The notes under the pieces: model-generated
Told to the model about the DNA's origin: nothing
Database searches by the model: none
The model's input: only the letters and a program-made list of their open reading frames with translations
Source: Methylobacterium sp. SyP6R
GTDB taxonomy: Bacteria > Pseudomonadota > Alphaproteobacteria > Rhizobiales > Beijerinckiaceae
Direction: 5' to 3'
NCBI RefSeq assembly: GCF_019216885.1
Contig: NZ_JAAQRC020000001.1
Span: 310,001 to 374,000, forward strand
Length of the DNA stretch: 64,000 bases
Part shown: in pieces, positions 8,291 through 16,939 of the stretch
Position numbering within the stretch: position 1 is the stretch's first letter
Layout: the number at the start of each line of letters is the position of its first letter
Translations under genes and position numbers: made by a program

Positions 8291-8429
8291 CGAAATGTTG
8301 TCGTCGCATATCACAGACGCCGGATGTGCGACGTATCCACCGTCAAAGAGCGGCTGTCGTACCGAGTGGTGAGGCGGAGCGAGGGAGACCGGATGAGGCA
8401 ATCTCCGGAGGATTGCATCCCGATGCCGG

Positions 8430-8888
8430 TCACTCCCCCCGAAACCGCCTGACCAGATCCTCCGGGATCGGTGCCGCCTTCATCCGGGACGGGTCGTGGG
8501 GATGGCGGCCGGCCCAGACACGGCGCTCGCGGCCCTCGACGGCGAGGTCGCCGGCATTGAGCAGGCGGTGGCGCACGGCGAAGCTCGACCGGCCGACATC
8601 CACCACCGTCGAGACGATCTCGACCCGGTCGCCGTAGCGCGAGGGCTTGAGGAAGCGCGCCCCGGTCTCGACCAGTGGGATGCCGAGGAGATCGTAGCGC
8701 GCCAGCATCCCGGCCTTCGGCAATCCGGTCGCGGCCTCGCACAGCAGGGCCGTCGACCAGTCGAAGAAGTCGAAGAAGCGCGGGTTGAACACGATGCCGG
8801 CGGGGTCGCAATGGCCCCATTCCACCGTCAGCGTGCGGGCATGGGTGAAGCCCTCGTGGTCGGCGATCGGCTCTTGGGCTGAGGTCAT
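8430..8888 (-). CDS. acyl-CoA thioesterase, 4-hydroxybenzoyl-CoA thioesterase family
   Basis: This 152-residue hot-dog-fold protein contains EWGHCDPAGIVFNPRFFDFF, the 4HBT signature with the catalytic Asp (D in CDPAG). The family hydrolyses aromatic or short-chain acyl-CoA thioesters to the free acid and CoA. It overlaps the preceding ligase gene by 4 bp (8885-8888), so the two are co-translated. In this locus it would release the chain-shortened acid, for example an aromatic carboxylate, after beta-keto cleavage. That role is inferred from gene context. Confidence 0.88.
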   Translation of the reverse strand: MTSAQEPIADHEGFTHARTLTVEWGHCDPAGIVFNPRFFDFFDWSTALLCEAATGLPKAGMLARYDLLGIPLVETGARFLKPSRYGDRVEIVSTVVDVGRSSFAVRHRLLNAGDLAVEGRERRVWAGRHPHDPSRMKAAPIPEDLVRRFRGE

Positions 8889-10693
8889 GCGGTCTCCGGC
8901 AGGATGATGGCGGGGTCGAGAGGCGTGGCGTAGAGGCGGGCGACGGCGTCGGCCCGGTTGCGCAGCACGCCGCGCTGGTTGATCGAGCCCTTGTCGGTCA
9001 CCTCGTCGCGGTCGAGGGCGGGCGGCTCGGGCAGCAGCAGCAGCCGGGCGATGCGGTTCGACGAGCCGGTGGCCCTTTGGGCGAAGGCCGCGAGGCGCCG
9101 GGCGAAGTCGCGCCGGAGCGCCGGATGGGCCAGCACGGCATCGTCGTCGCCCGCCTCCCCGCAGAGCGCCCGGCAGGCGGCGATATCCGGGAAGACCAGG
9201 GCGGCGACCTCGTCCCGGGCCTCGCCCGCGATGGCGACATCGCGCACCAGCGGCTGGAACGCGTCGAGGAAGGCGGCCCGCAGGGGGCCGACGCTGACCC
9301 AGACCCCGGTGGTGAGCTTGAAATCCTCGTTGAGGCGCCCGTCGAAGGTGAAGCCGCGGTTGCGGTCGGCGGGATCGACCGGCACCAGGGCGTCGCCGAG
9401 GCGGTAGAAGCCCTCCTCGTCGAAGGCCGAGGCGGTCAGGTCCGGCCGGCGCCAGTAGCCCGGGGTGACGTTGGGCCCGCGCACCCGCGCCTCGTGCTTG
9501 GCGCCGACGGGCGCGACCTTCAGCTCGACGCCGGGCGCCGGCAGGCCGACCTGGCCGGCCCTCGCCGGGCGGTCGTCGGTGACGAGGGCGAGCGGCGCGG
9601 TCTCGGTGGCCCCCAATCCCGTCACCATCGGCACCGTCCGGCCGATGGTCTGCCGGGCGAGGTCATCGATGGCGTCCCAGACCGGCTGCGGCAGGCCGGC
9701 GGCGGCGAAGAAGGTGACCTGGAGCCGGCTGAAGAAATTCTTCCGCAACGCCTCGTCGTCGCGCAGGTGCGGTACCAGCGCCTCGAAGCCCTTCGGCACC
9801 GTGAGGTAGAGGGTGGGAGCCACCTCGCGCAACGCCCGCACGGTCTCCCGGATGCCGCCGGGGGTCGGCCTTCCCTCGTCGATATGGAGGGTGCCGCCAT
9901 TCGCCAGCACCAGGTTGAAGTTGTGGTTGCCCCCGAAGGTGTGGTGCCAGGGCAGCCAGTCGACCATCACCGGCGGCTCCGCCGTGAGCGCCGGGAACCG
10001 GGCCTGGAGCATCGCCTGGTTGGAACTCAGCATCCGGTGGGTATTCACCACCGCCTTCGGCACGCCGGTGGAGCCGGAGGTGAACAGGAGCTTTCCCACC
10101 GTCTCGAGCGTCACTGCCGCGTGGGCGGCCGCCACGGAATCGGGATCGTGGGCTTGCATCAGCTCCGCGAACGGCGTCGCGGCCCGGCCGATCGCCGCAC
10201 GATCGCCGATCACCACCTCGGTTCCTGGCGGGACGGCCGCCGCGATGGCCGGAGCGTAAGTGGCCCCTTCCGCCGCGAAGACGAGGCCGGGGGTGAGCAG
10301 GTCCACGATCGCCCGCAGGCGGGCATGGTCCTGCGATACGGTGGAATAGGCCGGCGAGACCGGTGCCACCGCGATGCCGACATGCAGCGCGGCGAGCGAG
10401 AGGAGCGCGTGCTCGAAGCCGTTGCCGGACAGGATCATCACCGGCCGCTCGGCCGAGAGGTTCCGGGCGAGCAGGGCGGCGGCGATCCGCTCGACGGCAT
10501 GAAGAGCCGCCCCATAGGTCAGGGGCTCGAACGCACCCCCCTCCCCGCGCCGGGCCAGGAACGGTCTCTCCGGAGCCTCGGCGGCGTGGCGGGTCAGGTG
10601 CGCGGTCAGGCGCTCGGGGTAGGGCGGCAGCGGGGCCGTCGCGGTGACGAGTAGGCTGCCGTCGGCGCGCTCGGTGAAACGATGCGTGTCCAT
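8885..10693 (-). CDS. acyl-CoA synthetase of the feruloyl-CoA synthase type
   Basis: This 602-residue AMP-forming ligase has the P-loop-like LLFTSGSTGVPKAVVNTHR, the A5 motif VTGLGATETAP and the YRLGDA / GFTFDGRLNEDFKLTTG adenylate-binding segment. The long insertion and the NFNLVLANGGTLHIDEGRP stretch are typical of feruloyl-CoA synthases that activate hydroxycinnamates with ATP and CoA. The ATG at 10693 gives the family-normal length. A longer open frame upstream is only overlap with the binding-protein gene. It sits 5 bp from that binding-protein gene, so uptake and activation are in one operon. Confidence 0.88.
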   Translation of the reverse strand: MDTHRFTERADGSLLVTATAPLPPYPERLTAHLTRHAAEAPERPFLARRGEGGAFEPLTYGAALHAVERIAAALLARNLSAERPVMILSGNGFEHALLSLAALHVGIAVAPVSPAYSTVSQDHARLRAIVDLLTPGLVFAAEGATYAPAIAAAVPPGTEVVIGDRAAIGRAATPFAELMQAHDPDSVAAAHAAVTLETVGKLLFTSGSTGVPKAVVNTHRMLSSNQAMLQARFPALTAEPPVMVDWLPWHHTFGGNHNFNLVLANGGTLHIDEGRPTPGGIRETVRALREVAPTLYLTVPKGFEALVPHLRDDEALRKNFFSRLQVTFFAAAGLPQPVWDAIDDLARQTIGRTVPMVTGLGATETAPLALVTDDRPARAGQVGLPAPGVELKVAPVGAKHEARVRGPNVTPGYWRRPDLTASAFDEEGFYRLGDALVPVDPADRNRGFTFDGRLNEDFKLTTGVWVSVGPLRAAFLDAFQPLVRDVAIAGEARDEVAALVFPDIAACRALCGEAGDDDAVLAHPALRRDFARRLAAFAQRATGSSNRIARLLLLPEPPALDRDEVTDKGSINQRGVLRNRADAVARLYATPLDPAIILPETA

Positions 10694-10698
10694 TCGCC

Positions 10699-11913
10699 CT
10701 ACCCTTTCACCAGCGGGCAGCCGCCCTCGGCGAGCGGGCGCCAGGCTTCGTCTGCCGGCACGGTGCGGACCGGCTTGAAATAGTCCCAGCCGCCCTTGCT
10801 CTCGGCGGGCGTCTTGGTGGTCAGCAGGTACATCGGGTGGAGCTTGCGGCCGTCCTCGCGGATGCGGCCGGGGCCGAAGATCGGATCGTCGGTCGGCATC
10901 GCCTTCATGGCGGCCACGACAGTTCGGCCGTCGCCCGCATCCTTCACGGTGCCGAGGCTCTTCAGGTAATGCTCCACCGCCGAGTAGACGCCGGCCTGCA
11001 TGTCGTTCGGCATGGCGTGGCGCGGGTGGCGGGCGGCATAGCGCGCCGCGAAGGCCCGGGTGCCGTCGGTGAGGTCCCAGTAATACGGCGTGACGATGTA
11101 GACGCCCTGTGTCGCCTTGAGGCCGAGCGCCGGCATGTTGGTGATGTTGAGGATCAGCCCGGCGAGGCGCTGGGCCGGGGCGATGCCGAACTCCGCCGCC
11201 TGCTTGAGGGCGTTCGAGGTGTCGTCGCCGGCATTCGCCAGCCCGATCACGTCGGCGCCCGACCCTTGCGCCTGGAGCAGGAAGGACGAGAAGTCGGCGG
11301 TGCCGAGGGGATGGCGCGAGCCTCCCGTCACGCTGCCGCCCATGGCCTTCACCTCCTCGGCGGCCGAGCCTTCGAGGTCCTTGCCGAAGGTGTAGTCGGC
11401 GGTGAGGAAGTACCAGGTCTTGGCCCCCTGCTGCACCAGGGCCTTCGCCAGGGCATGGCCGAGGGACCAGGTGTCGTAGGTCCAGTGCACGGTGTTGGGC
11501 GAGCATTGCTTGCCGGTGAGCTCGGCGGTGCCGGCGCCCGAGCCGATGAACACCTTGTTCTTCTCCCGCGCCAGGTTCGCGACGGCCAGCGCGACGGCCG
11601 AGTTCGGCACGTCGACGATCAGGTCGACGCCGTCCTGGTCGAACCAGCGCCGGGCGATCGAGGCGCCGATATCGGTCTTGTTCTGGTGGTCGGCCGAGAC
11701 CAGCTCGACCGGGCGCCCGGCCTTGGCTGCAAAATCCTCGATGGCGAGTTGCGCCGCGATGACCGAGCCCTGGCCCTGGTAGTCGGCGTAGGGCCCCGAC
11801 ATGTCGTTGAGGACGCCGATCTTCACCGGCCGCTCGGCGGCGAATGCCGGGCTGAGGAGGGATAGGAGGGCGGCGAGAGCCGGGGCGAACCGGCGGATGG
11901 GGCGACGGGGCAT
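10699..11913 (-). CDS. periplasmic substrate-binding protein, branched-chain amino acid/aromatic ABC type (type I)
   Basis: This 404-residue protein begins with a signal peptide (RRFAPALAALLSLLSPAFA, cleavage after AFA), then VKIGVLNDMSGPYADYQGQG, the opening of Peripla_BP_6-type binding proteins. Relatives bind branched-chain amino acids, amides or aromatic acids. A GGAGGAA ribosome site precedes the ATG. It leads a minus-strand operon with the ligase and thioesterase. No ABC permease or ATPase for it lies in the window. It is a paralogue of the binding protein at 15237-16457: both end with SKGxWD...CPLVKG. Confidence 0.9.
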   Translation of the reverse strand: MPRRPIRRFAPALAALLSLLSPAFAAERPVKIGVLNDMSGPYADYQGQGSVIAAQLAIEDFAAKAGRPVELVSADHQNKTDIGASIARRWFDQDGVDLIVDVPNSAVALAVANLAREKNKVFIGSGAGTAELTGKQCSPNTVHWTYDTWSLGHALAKALVQQGAKTWYFLTADYTFGKDLEGSAAEEVKAMGGSVTGGSRHPLGTADFSSFLLQAQGSGADVIGLANAGDDTSNALKQAAEFGIAPAQRLAGLILNITNMPALGLKATQGVYIVTPYYWDLTDGTRAFAARYAARHPRHAMPNDMQAGVYSAVEHYLKSLGTVKDAGDGRTVVAAMKAMPTDDPIFGPGRIREDGRKLHPMYLLTTKTPAESKGGWDYFKPVRTVPADEAWRPLAEGGCPLVKG

Positions 11914-12410
11914 GGTTTCCTCCGGGGGTGATGAGGCCGGTCTTGATGCCGGTTCCTGGGATTTAGTTGCGGGAAATCTCTGTCTTTGCGAATAAAGAGA
12001 AGTCGCGGGCTCCTCTCTCCCACACGGGAGAGGGGAAGTAGGCTTGACTTGTTGCGCGCCGCGCTTCCCCTTCTCAAAGACTGTTTAATAGGATTTGCTT
12101 GGAAAGATCTGATGGTGGGGATGATTTATCCTACCCTCACACCTCATCCTGAGGTGTTAGTCGATCGAAGATCGAATGACCTCGAAGGAGTGCTCCAGGG
12201 AACGCAGAGATTTCTGGAGCCCTCCTTCGAGGCTCCCGTTGGTCGCACCTCAGGATGAGGTAGGAGGGCAGGACAGTCTCGGTCTCCTCAAGTCTTAAGT
12301 AGAAAATCTCGCTCAAGCATTCTCTCAGGGTCATTCCGGGCTCCGCTGCGCGGCCCCGGAATGACGCGGAGGGTCGCAACGGCGGAGCGAAGAAAAGAGA
12401 GGCGTCTCCC
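11914..12410. other. gene-free stretch with repeat R2
   Basis: This 497-bp gap carries the R2 palindromic element (12141-12261). Further on, about 12330-12366, there is a smaller inverted GTCATTCCGGG / CCCCGGAATGAC pair. No coding region is visible. Confidence 0.6.
12141..12261. repeat. dispersed palindromic repeat R2
   Basis: It begins ACCTCATCCTGAGGT and ends with its complement ACCTCAGGATGAGGT. Inside are GACCTCGAAGGAG, GCTCCAGG and GGAGCCCTCCTTCGAGG, which can pair with each other. Other copies are at 63311-63406 and 28465-28532, and interrupted halves are at 42427-42461 and 44072-44085. Confidence 0.85.
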
Positions 12411-13202
12411 CTACTCCCGCACCTTCTTCGCCCGCCCCTCCAGAAACTCCGCCAGCCGGCGCTTCGCCTCGGCATCGCTCTGCGCCACCGCGGTCATCAG
12501 GGCCTCGGTGAGGTACCCGGTCGCCGGGTCGGCCTCGGCGATGCGCGGCAGGGCGTGGATCAGGGCGTAGTTGGTCAGCGGCGCGTTCTCGGCCGCCCGG
12601 GTGGCGAGCGCGATCGCCCGTTCCAGCCCCTCGCCCGGCGGCGTGACGTAGTGCGACAGGCCGAGCCGCTCGCCGCTCTCGGCATCGTGGACCCGGCCGG
12701 TCAGCATCATGTCGCGCATCCGCGAGACCCCGATCAGCCGCGGCAGCCGCACCGAGGCGCCGCCGCCGACGAAGATGCCGCGCTGGCCCTCCGGCAGGGC
12801 GTAGAAGGCGGAAGCCTCGGCGACCCGCAGATGGGCCGACAGCGCCAGTTCGAGCCCGCCGCCGATCACCGCGCCTTTCAGCGCCGCGACCACCGGCACC
12901 CGGCCGAACTCGATCTCGTGGAAGGCCCGGTGCCACATCCGCGAATGCAGCATCCCGGCCGGGGCGTCGCGCTCGGTCAGCTCCGCCAAGTCGAGCCCGG
13001 CGCAGAAATGCGGGCCCTCCGCGGCGATCACCAGCGCCCGCACGTCGTCGGGCAGGTTCCGGGCGATGCGCTCCAGCCCCAGCACCATGCCGTCGTCGAG
13101 GGCGTTGCGCTTGTGCGGGCGGGACAAGGTGACGATCGCCACGGCGTCCCGCCGGGTGACGACCAGGGACTCGGTGCCGAGGCCCGACAGGTCCTCCGCC
13201 AT
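12411..13202 (-). CDS. enoyl-CoA hydratase/isomerase family protein (crotonase)
   Basis: This 263-residue crotonase has SRPHKRNALDDGM near the N-terminus, the oxyanion-hole segments FCAGLDLAEL and GAVIGGGLELALSAHLRVA, and PEGQRGIFVGGGASVRLPRL with the catalytic Glu. The start at 13202 was preferred over 13250 because GGAGGA lies 6 bp upstream and the homologous region begins there. In this locus it would hydrate a ligase-made enoyl-CoA, such as feruloyl-CoA, to a 3-hydroxyacyl-CoA. A hydratase-lyase role (aldehyde plus acetyl-CoA) is an alternative. It is divergent from the dehydrogenase gene. Confidence 0.88.
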   Translation of the reverse strand: MAEDLSGLGTESLVVTRRDAVAIVTLSRPHKRNALDDGMVLGLERIARNLPDDVRALVIAAEGPHFCAGLDLAELTERDAPAGMLHSRMWHRAFHEIEFGRVPVVAALKGAVIGGGLELALSAHLRVAEASAFYALPEGQRGIFVGGGASVRLPRLIGVSRMRDMMLTGRVHDAESGERLGLSHYVTPPGEGLERAIALATRAAENAPLTNYALIHALPRIAEADPATGYLTEALMTAVAQSDAEAKRRLAEFLEGRAKKVRE

Positions 13203-13336
13203 ACGGCGTTCCTCCGATTCTCGCTCCGGCCGTTCGCGCCGGATTGCCAAACATGATTTGTAATGTGATATAACTATCTCAACGGGTCAATCGGGCGACA
13301 AGCCCTGACAGAGACCCGACCAGGGAGGGCGCCGCG
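13203..13336. promoter_or_regulatory. divergent promoter region of the catabolic locus
   Basis: The 134 bp between crotonase and dehydrogenase genes contains the AT-rich segment GATTTGTAATGTGATATAAC (about 13254-13273), the only AT-rich stretch nearby. It likely holds both promoters and any operator. GGGAGG lies about 10 bp before the ATG at 13337. Confidence 0.45.
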
Positions 13337-14308
13337 ATGGATGACGCGAGCGGACAGGCCGGCGACTATCGCACGGCCATCGGACGGGTGGCGGTGATCG
13401 GGACCGGCGTCATCGGGGCGTCGTGGGTGTCGCAGTTCTTGAGTTGCGGCCTCGACGTCGTCGCCACCGATCCGGCCCCCGGCGCGGAGGCGCATTTACG
13501 CGAGACGGTCGCCCGGCACTGGCCGGTCCTCGAACAGATCGGTCTTAGCCCCGGCGCCGCGCCCGAGCGCCTGACCTTCGTGGCCGGGCCGGAAGAGGCA
13601 GCGGCAAACGCCGATTTCGTGCAGGAGAACGGGCCCGAGCGCCTGGAGATCAAGCACGAGACCTTTTCCCGCCTCGACGCGGCCGCGGCCCCCGACGTGG
13701 TCCTGGCGACCAGTTCCTCCGGCCTCACCCCGAGCGCGATCCAGAGCGCCTGCCGCCATCCCGGCCGGGTGGTGCTCGGCCATCCCTTCAACCCGCCCCA
13801 CCTGGTGCCGCTGGTCGAGGTGCTGGGCGGAGAACACACCGACGAGGGCGCCGTCGCCGCCGCGATGGGCTTCTACGCGCGCATCGGCAAGCGGCCGATC
13901 CGCCTGCGGCGCGAGCTCGTCGGCCACGTCGCCAACCGGCTCCAGGCGGCGCTCTGGCGCGAGGCGTTCCACCTCGTCGGCTCAGGCGCCGCCACGGTGG
14001 CCGATATCGATGCCGCCATCGCCCATGGGCCGGGCCTGCGCTGGGCCCTGATGGGGCCGTGCCTGCTCAACCACCTCTCGGGCGGCGCGAAAGGGTTCGC
14101 CCACACCCTCGACCATCTCGGGCCCCTGATGGAGGCGATGTGGGCCGATCTCGGTGACCCGCGCCTGACGCCCGACCTCAAGGCGACCCTCGTCCAGGGC
14201 CTCGAACAGGCGCTCGAAGGACGCGACCGCGACGCGATGGTGGCGCAGCGCGACCGGCTCCTCGTCGACCTCGTCCGGCAGAAGCGCGCCGCGCCGGACC
14301 TGCCGTAA
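13337..14308 (+). CDS. 3-hydroxyacyl-CoA / L-carnitine dehydrogenase-like NAD-dependent dehydrogenase
   Basis: This 323-residue protein has VAVIGTGVIGASWVSQFLSCG, the NAD-binding Rossmann motif, then VQENGPERLEIK and GHPFNPPHLVPLVEV, which contains the catalytic His of 3-hydroxyacyl-CoA dehydrogenases. A C-terminal helical domain follows (GHVANRLQAALWREAFHL). Length and motifs fit both L-carnitine dehydrogenase and lambda-crystallin/3-hydroxyacyl-CoA dehydrogenase groups. It oxidises a 3-hydroxy acid or its CoA ester to the 3-keto form. The DUF849 gene follows 32 bp downstream, so the keto product is probably handed to that enzyme. Confidence 0.85.
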   Translation: MDDASGQAGDYRTAIGRVAVIGTGVIGASWVSQFLSCGLDVVATDPAPGAEAHLRETVARHWPVLEQIGLSPGAAPERLTFVAGPEEAAANADFVQENGPERLEIKHETFSRLDAAAAPDVVLATSSSGLTPSAIQSACRHPGRVVLGHPFNPPHLVPLVEVLGGEHTDEGAVAAAMGFYARIGKRPIRLRRELVGHVANRLQAALWREAFHLVGSGAATVADIDAAIAHGPGLRWALMGPCLLNHLSGGAKGFAHTLDHLGPLMEAMWADLGDPRLTPDLKATLVQGLEQALEGRDRDAMVAQRDRLLVDLVRQKRAAPDLP

Positions 14309-14340
14309 CCCTCGTCTCAACCAACTCAAGGGAGGACAAC

Positions 14341-15222
14341 ATGGCCAAGGTGATCGTGACGGTGGCGCCGACCGGCGGCATGGCCTCGAAGGCGCAGAAC
14401 CACAACCTGCCGACCCAGCCGGCGGAGATCGCCGAGTCGGTGCACAAGTCCTGGAAGGAAGGGGCGGCCATCGCGGCGCTCCACGCCCGCCGGCCCGACG
14501 ACGAGGCGACCTGCAACGCCGAGATCTACCGCGACATCAACCGGCGCATCCGCGAACGCTGCGACATCATCCTCAACAACTCGACCGGCGGCGGGTCGAG
14601 CGGCGACATGCTGGTGCCGCGCCCCGACGGGCTGTTCGAATCGAGCTTCGAGGAGCGGCTGAAGGGCTGCGAGGCCGGGGCCGAGATGGCGACCTTCGAC
14701 GGCATGACCTTCGCGGACGTGCATGGCGGCCGCGAGATCCTGGTGGTGACGACGCCGAGCCGCTGCGAAGCGCTGGCGAAGCGCATGCAGGAGCGCGGCA
14801 TCAAGCCGGAATGGGAGGTGTTCGGCCCCCAGCACATCCTGCAGGACGTGACCCGGCTGATCGAGAAGGGCTACGACAAGCCGCCCTACTACATCAACAT
14901 GGTGCTCGGCGCCGACAAGGGTTTCCAGGGCGCGATGCCCTATTCCCACGACATCCTGGCGGCGATGATCCGGATGCTGCCGCCGCAATCGATCTTCTGC
15001 GTCTCCGGCATCGGCCCGGCGCAGCTGCCGGCGACGACGCAGGCGATCCTGCTCGGCGGCCACGTCCGGGTCGGGCTCGAGGACAACAATTATTACTCCC
15101 GCGGCCAGCTCGCGACCAACGAGCAGCTGGTGGCCCGCACGGTGCGGATCATCAAGGAACTGAACCACGAGCCGGCGAGCCCGGCCGAGGCCCGTGACAT
15201 CCTCGGCCTCAAGGCCGTCTGA
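14341..15222 (+). CDS. DUF849 beta-keto acid cleavage enzyme (BKACE) family protein, divergent zinc motif
   Basis: This 293-residue TIM-barrel protein begins MAKVIVTVAPTGGM and contains ILNNSTGGGSS, VLGADKGFQGAMPYS and VGLEDNNYYSRGQLATN, all BKACE landmarks including the conserved Glu of the GxEDN motif. BKACE enzymes condense a beta-keto acid with acetyl-CoA to give acetoacetate and a new acyl-CoA. The canonical zinc HxH motif is replaced: the aligned segment reads AALHARRPDD, keeping only the second His. It lies in an operon with the dehydrogenase upstream and a binding protein 14 bp downstream. Acting on the 3-keto product is the likely role. Confidence 0.85.
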   Translation: MAKVIVTVAPTGGMASKAQNHNLPTQPAEIAESVHKSWKEGAAIAALHARRPDDEATCNAEIYRDINRRIRERCDIILNNSTGGGSSGDMLVPRPDGLFESSFEERLKGCEAGAEMATFDGMTFADVHGGREILVVTTPSRCEALAKRMQERGIKPEWEVFGPQHILQDVTRLIEKGYDKPPYYINMVLGADKGFQGAMPYSHDILAAMIRMLPPQSIFCVSGIGPAQLPATTQAILLGGHVRVGLEDNNYYSRGQLATNEQLVARTVRIIKELNHEPASPAEARDILGLKAV

Positions 15223-15236
15223 CGGGAGGGACGACG

Positions 15237-16457
15237 ATGCGCGCCCTTCGCTCCGCCCTGCTGGCGGGCCTGATGACCCTCGCGCCGGCCTTGAGCCATG
15301 CGGAGGGCGCCGTCTCCGGCGACCGCGTCAAGATCGGCGTGCTCGCCGACATGTCGACGGCGATGTCCGGCAATTACGGCACCGGCAGCGTCACCGCGGC
15401 GCGCCTCGCGGTCGAGGATTTCGGCGCGACGGTGCTGGGCAAGCCGATCGAGATCGTCGCCGCCGATCACCAGAGCAAGCCGGACGTGGCGAGCACGCTG
15501 GCGCGCCGCTGGTACGACGTCGAGGGGGTCGACATGATCACCGACCTCGGCAACTCGGCGGTGGCTCTGGGCGTCCAGGCGCTGGCGCGGGAGAAGGGGC
15601 GGCTCGCCCTCATCACCGGATCGGGCTCGACGGTGATCACCGGGGCGCAATGTTCGCCGAACGGCGCGCTCTGGGTCATCGACACCCACGCCCTTTCCCG
15701 CGCCATCGCCAAGCCCCTGGTGGAATCCGGCGAGACGACCTGGTTCTACGTGGTGGCCGACATCACGCTGGGAAAATCCTTCGTCGCCGACGTGACGCCG
15801 GTTGTGACGAAGGGCGGCGGCAAGGTGGTGGGCCAGGTCTTCCACCCCCTGCTCTCGCCCGATCTCTCGTCGCAGATCCTGCAGGCGCAAGCCTCCGGCG
15901 CTCGCGTGATCGCGCTGTTCAACGTCGGCGGCGACGCGATCAACGCGGTCAAGCAGGCTTCCGAGTTCGGGGTGCTCGGCGGCAAGCAGAAGCTCGCCGG
16001 CTTCTACATGACGGCGGTCGACGTCCACGCGCTCGGGCTCCCCGTCGCCGGCGGCCTCTACCTGGCCGAGGCGTTCTACTGGGACACCGACGACGCCACC
16101 CGCGCCTTCGCCAAGCGCTTCTTCGACCGCCAGAAGGCGATGCCGAACAGCTACCAGGCCGGCGTCTACTCGGCGGTAATGCATTACCTCAAGGCGGTGC
16201 GGGCCGCCGGCACCGACGCGGCCGAGCCGGTGATGGCGAAGATGCGCGAGATGCCGATCGAGGATTTCATGACCGAGGCCGGGCGCCTGCGGCCCGACGG
16301 CCGGGTGATCCGCGCGGTCTCGCTGTTCCGCGTCAAGCGGCCGGAGGAATCGAAGGGGGAGTGGGACGTGATGGAGCGGATCGCGACGCTGCCCGGCGAG
16401 GAGGCGTTCCGGCCGATCGAAGAGAGCGACTGCCCGCTGGTGAAGGGCAAGCCATGA
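15237..16457 (+). CDS. periplasmic substrate-binding protein, branched-chain amino acid/aromatic ABC type, second copy
   Basis: This 406-residue protein has a signal peptide (ALRSALLAGLMTLAPALSHA) and then VKIGVLADMSTAMSGNYGTG, as in Peripla_BP_6-type binding proteins. It resembles the protein encoded at 10699-11913 throughout, including the CSPN motif and the C-terminal CPLVKG. The two probably bind the same or related substrates. Its stop overlaps the next start (ATGA, 16454-16457). No permease or ATPase is encoded nearby, so the membrane part must be elsewhere. Confidence 0.9.
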   Translation: MRALRSALLAGLMTLAPALSHAEGAVSGDRVKIGVLADMSTAMSGNYGTGSVTAARLAVEDFGATVLGKPIEIVAADHQSKPDVASTLARRWYDVEGVDMITDLGNSAVALGVQALAREKGRLALITGSGSTVITGAQCSPNGALWVIDTHALSRAIAKPLVESGETTWFYVVADITLGKSFVADVTPVVTKGGGKVVGQVFHPLLSPDLSSQILQAQASGARVIALFNVGGDAINAVKQASEFGVLGGKQKLAGFYMTAVDVHALGLPVAGGLYLAEAFYWDTDDATRAFAKRFFDRQKAMPNSYQAGVYSAVMHYLKAVRAAGTDAAEPVMAKMREMPIEDFMTEAGRLRPDGRVIRAVSLFRVKRPEESKGEWDVMERIATLPGEEAFRPIEESDCPLVKGKP

Positions 16458-16933
16458 CCTCTCAAGCCGTGACCATTCCAGCCCCCACCCTCGCCCACGT
16501 CTTCGATGCCCGTATCGCGGTGGCGGTGCCGGTCGAGGTCGGCGTCACCACGGCCGGCAGCCGGCGGGTCATCGCCATCACGGGCGGCACCGTGACGGGC
16601 CCGGGTCTCACCGGCCGGATTCTGCCCGGCGGGGCCGATTACCAGACCATCGCCGCGGACGGCCTGACCCAGCTCCACGCCCGCTACGTGATCGAGGCCG
16701 CGGATGGCACCCTGGTCTATGTCGAGAATACGGGCCTGCGCTTCGGCCCGCCCGAGGCGCTGGAGCGCCTGCGCCGGGGCGAGCCGGTCGATCCCGGCCT
16801 GATCTATTTCCGCACCGCGCCCCGGTTCGAGACCGCGTCCCCTGCGCTCGCCTGGATGCAGACCAGCCTGTTCCTCGCCACCGGGGCGCGGGCGCCGGAC
16901 CATGTCGGCCTGAGCGTGTACCGGGTGGGGTGA
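16454..16933 (+). CDS. DUF3237 domain-containing protein
   Basis: This 159-residue protein reads HVFDARIAVAVPVEVG, then ITGGTVTGPGLTGRILPGG, and ends in LFLATGARAPDHVGLSVYRV, the arrangement of DUF3237 beta-barrel proteins. The family has no established reaction. It is found in catabolic gene clusters. Overlap with the preceding gene by 4 bp shows it belongs to the dehydrogenase/BKACE operon. A role in processing an intermediate is plausible but not shown. Confidence 0.85.
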   Translation: MTSQAVTIPAPTLAHVFDARIAVAVPVEVGVTTAGSRRVIAITGGTVTGPGLTGRILPGGADYQTIAADGLTQLHARYVIEAADGTLVYVENTGLRFGPPEALERLRRGEPVDPGLIYFRTAPRFETASPALAWMQTSLFLATGARAPDHVGLSVYRVG

Positions 16934-16939
16934 TCCGGA

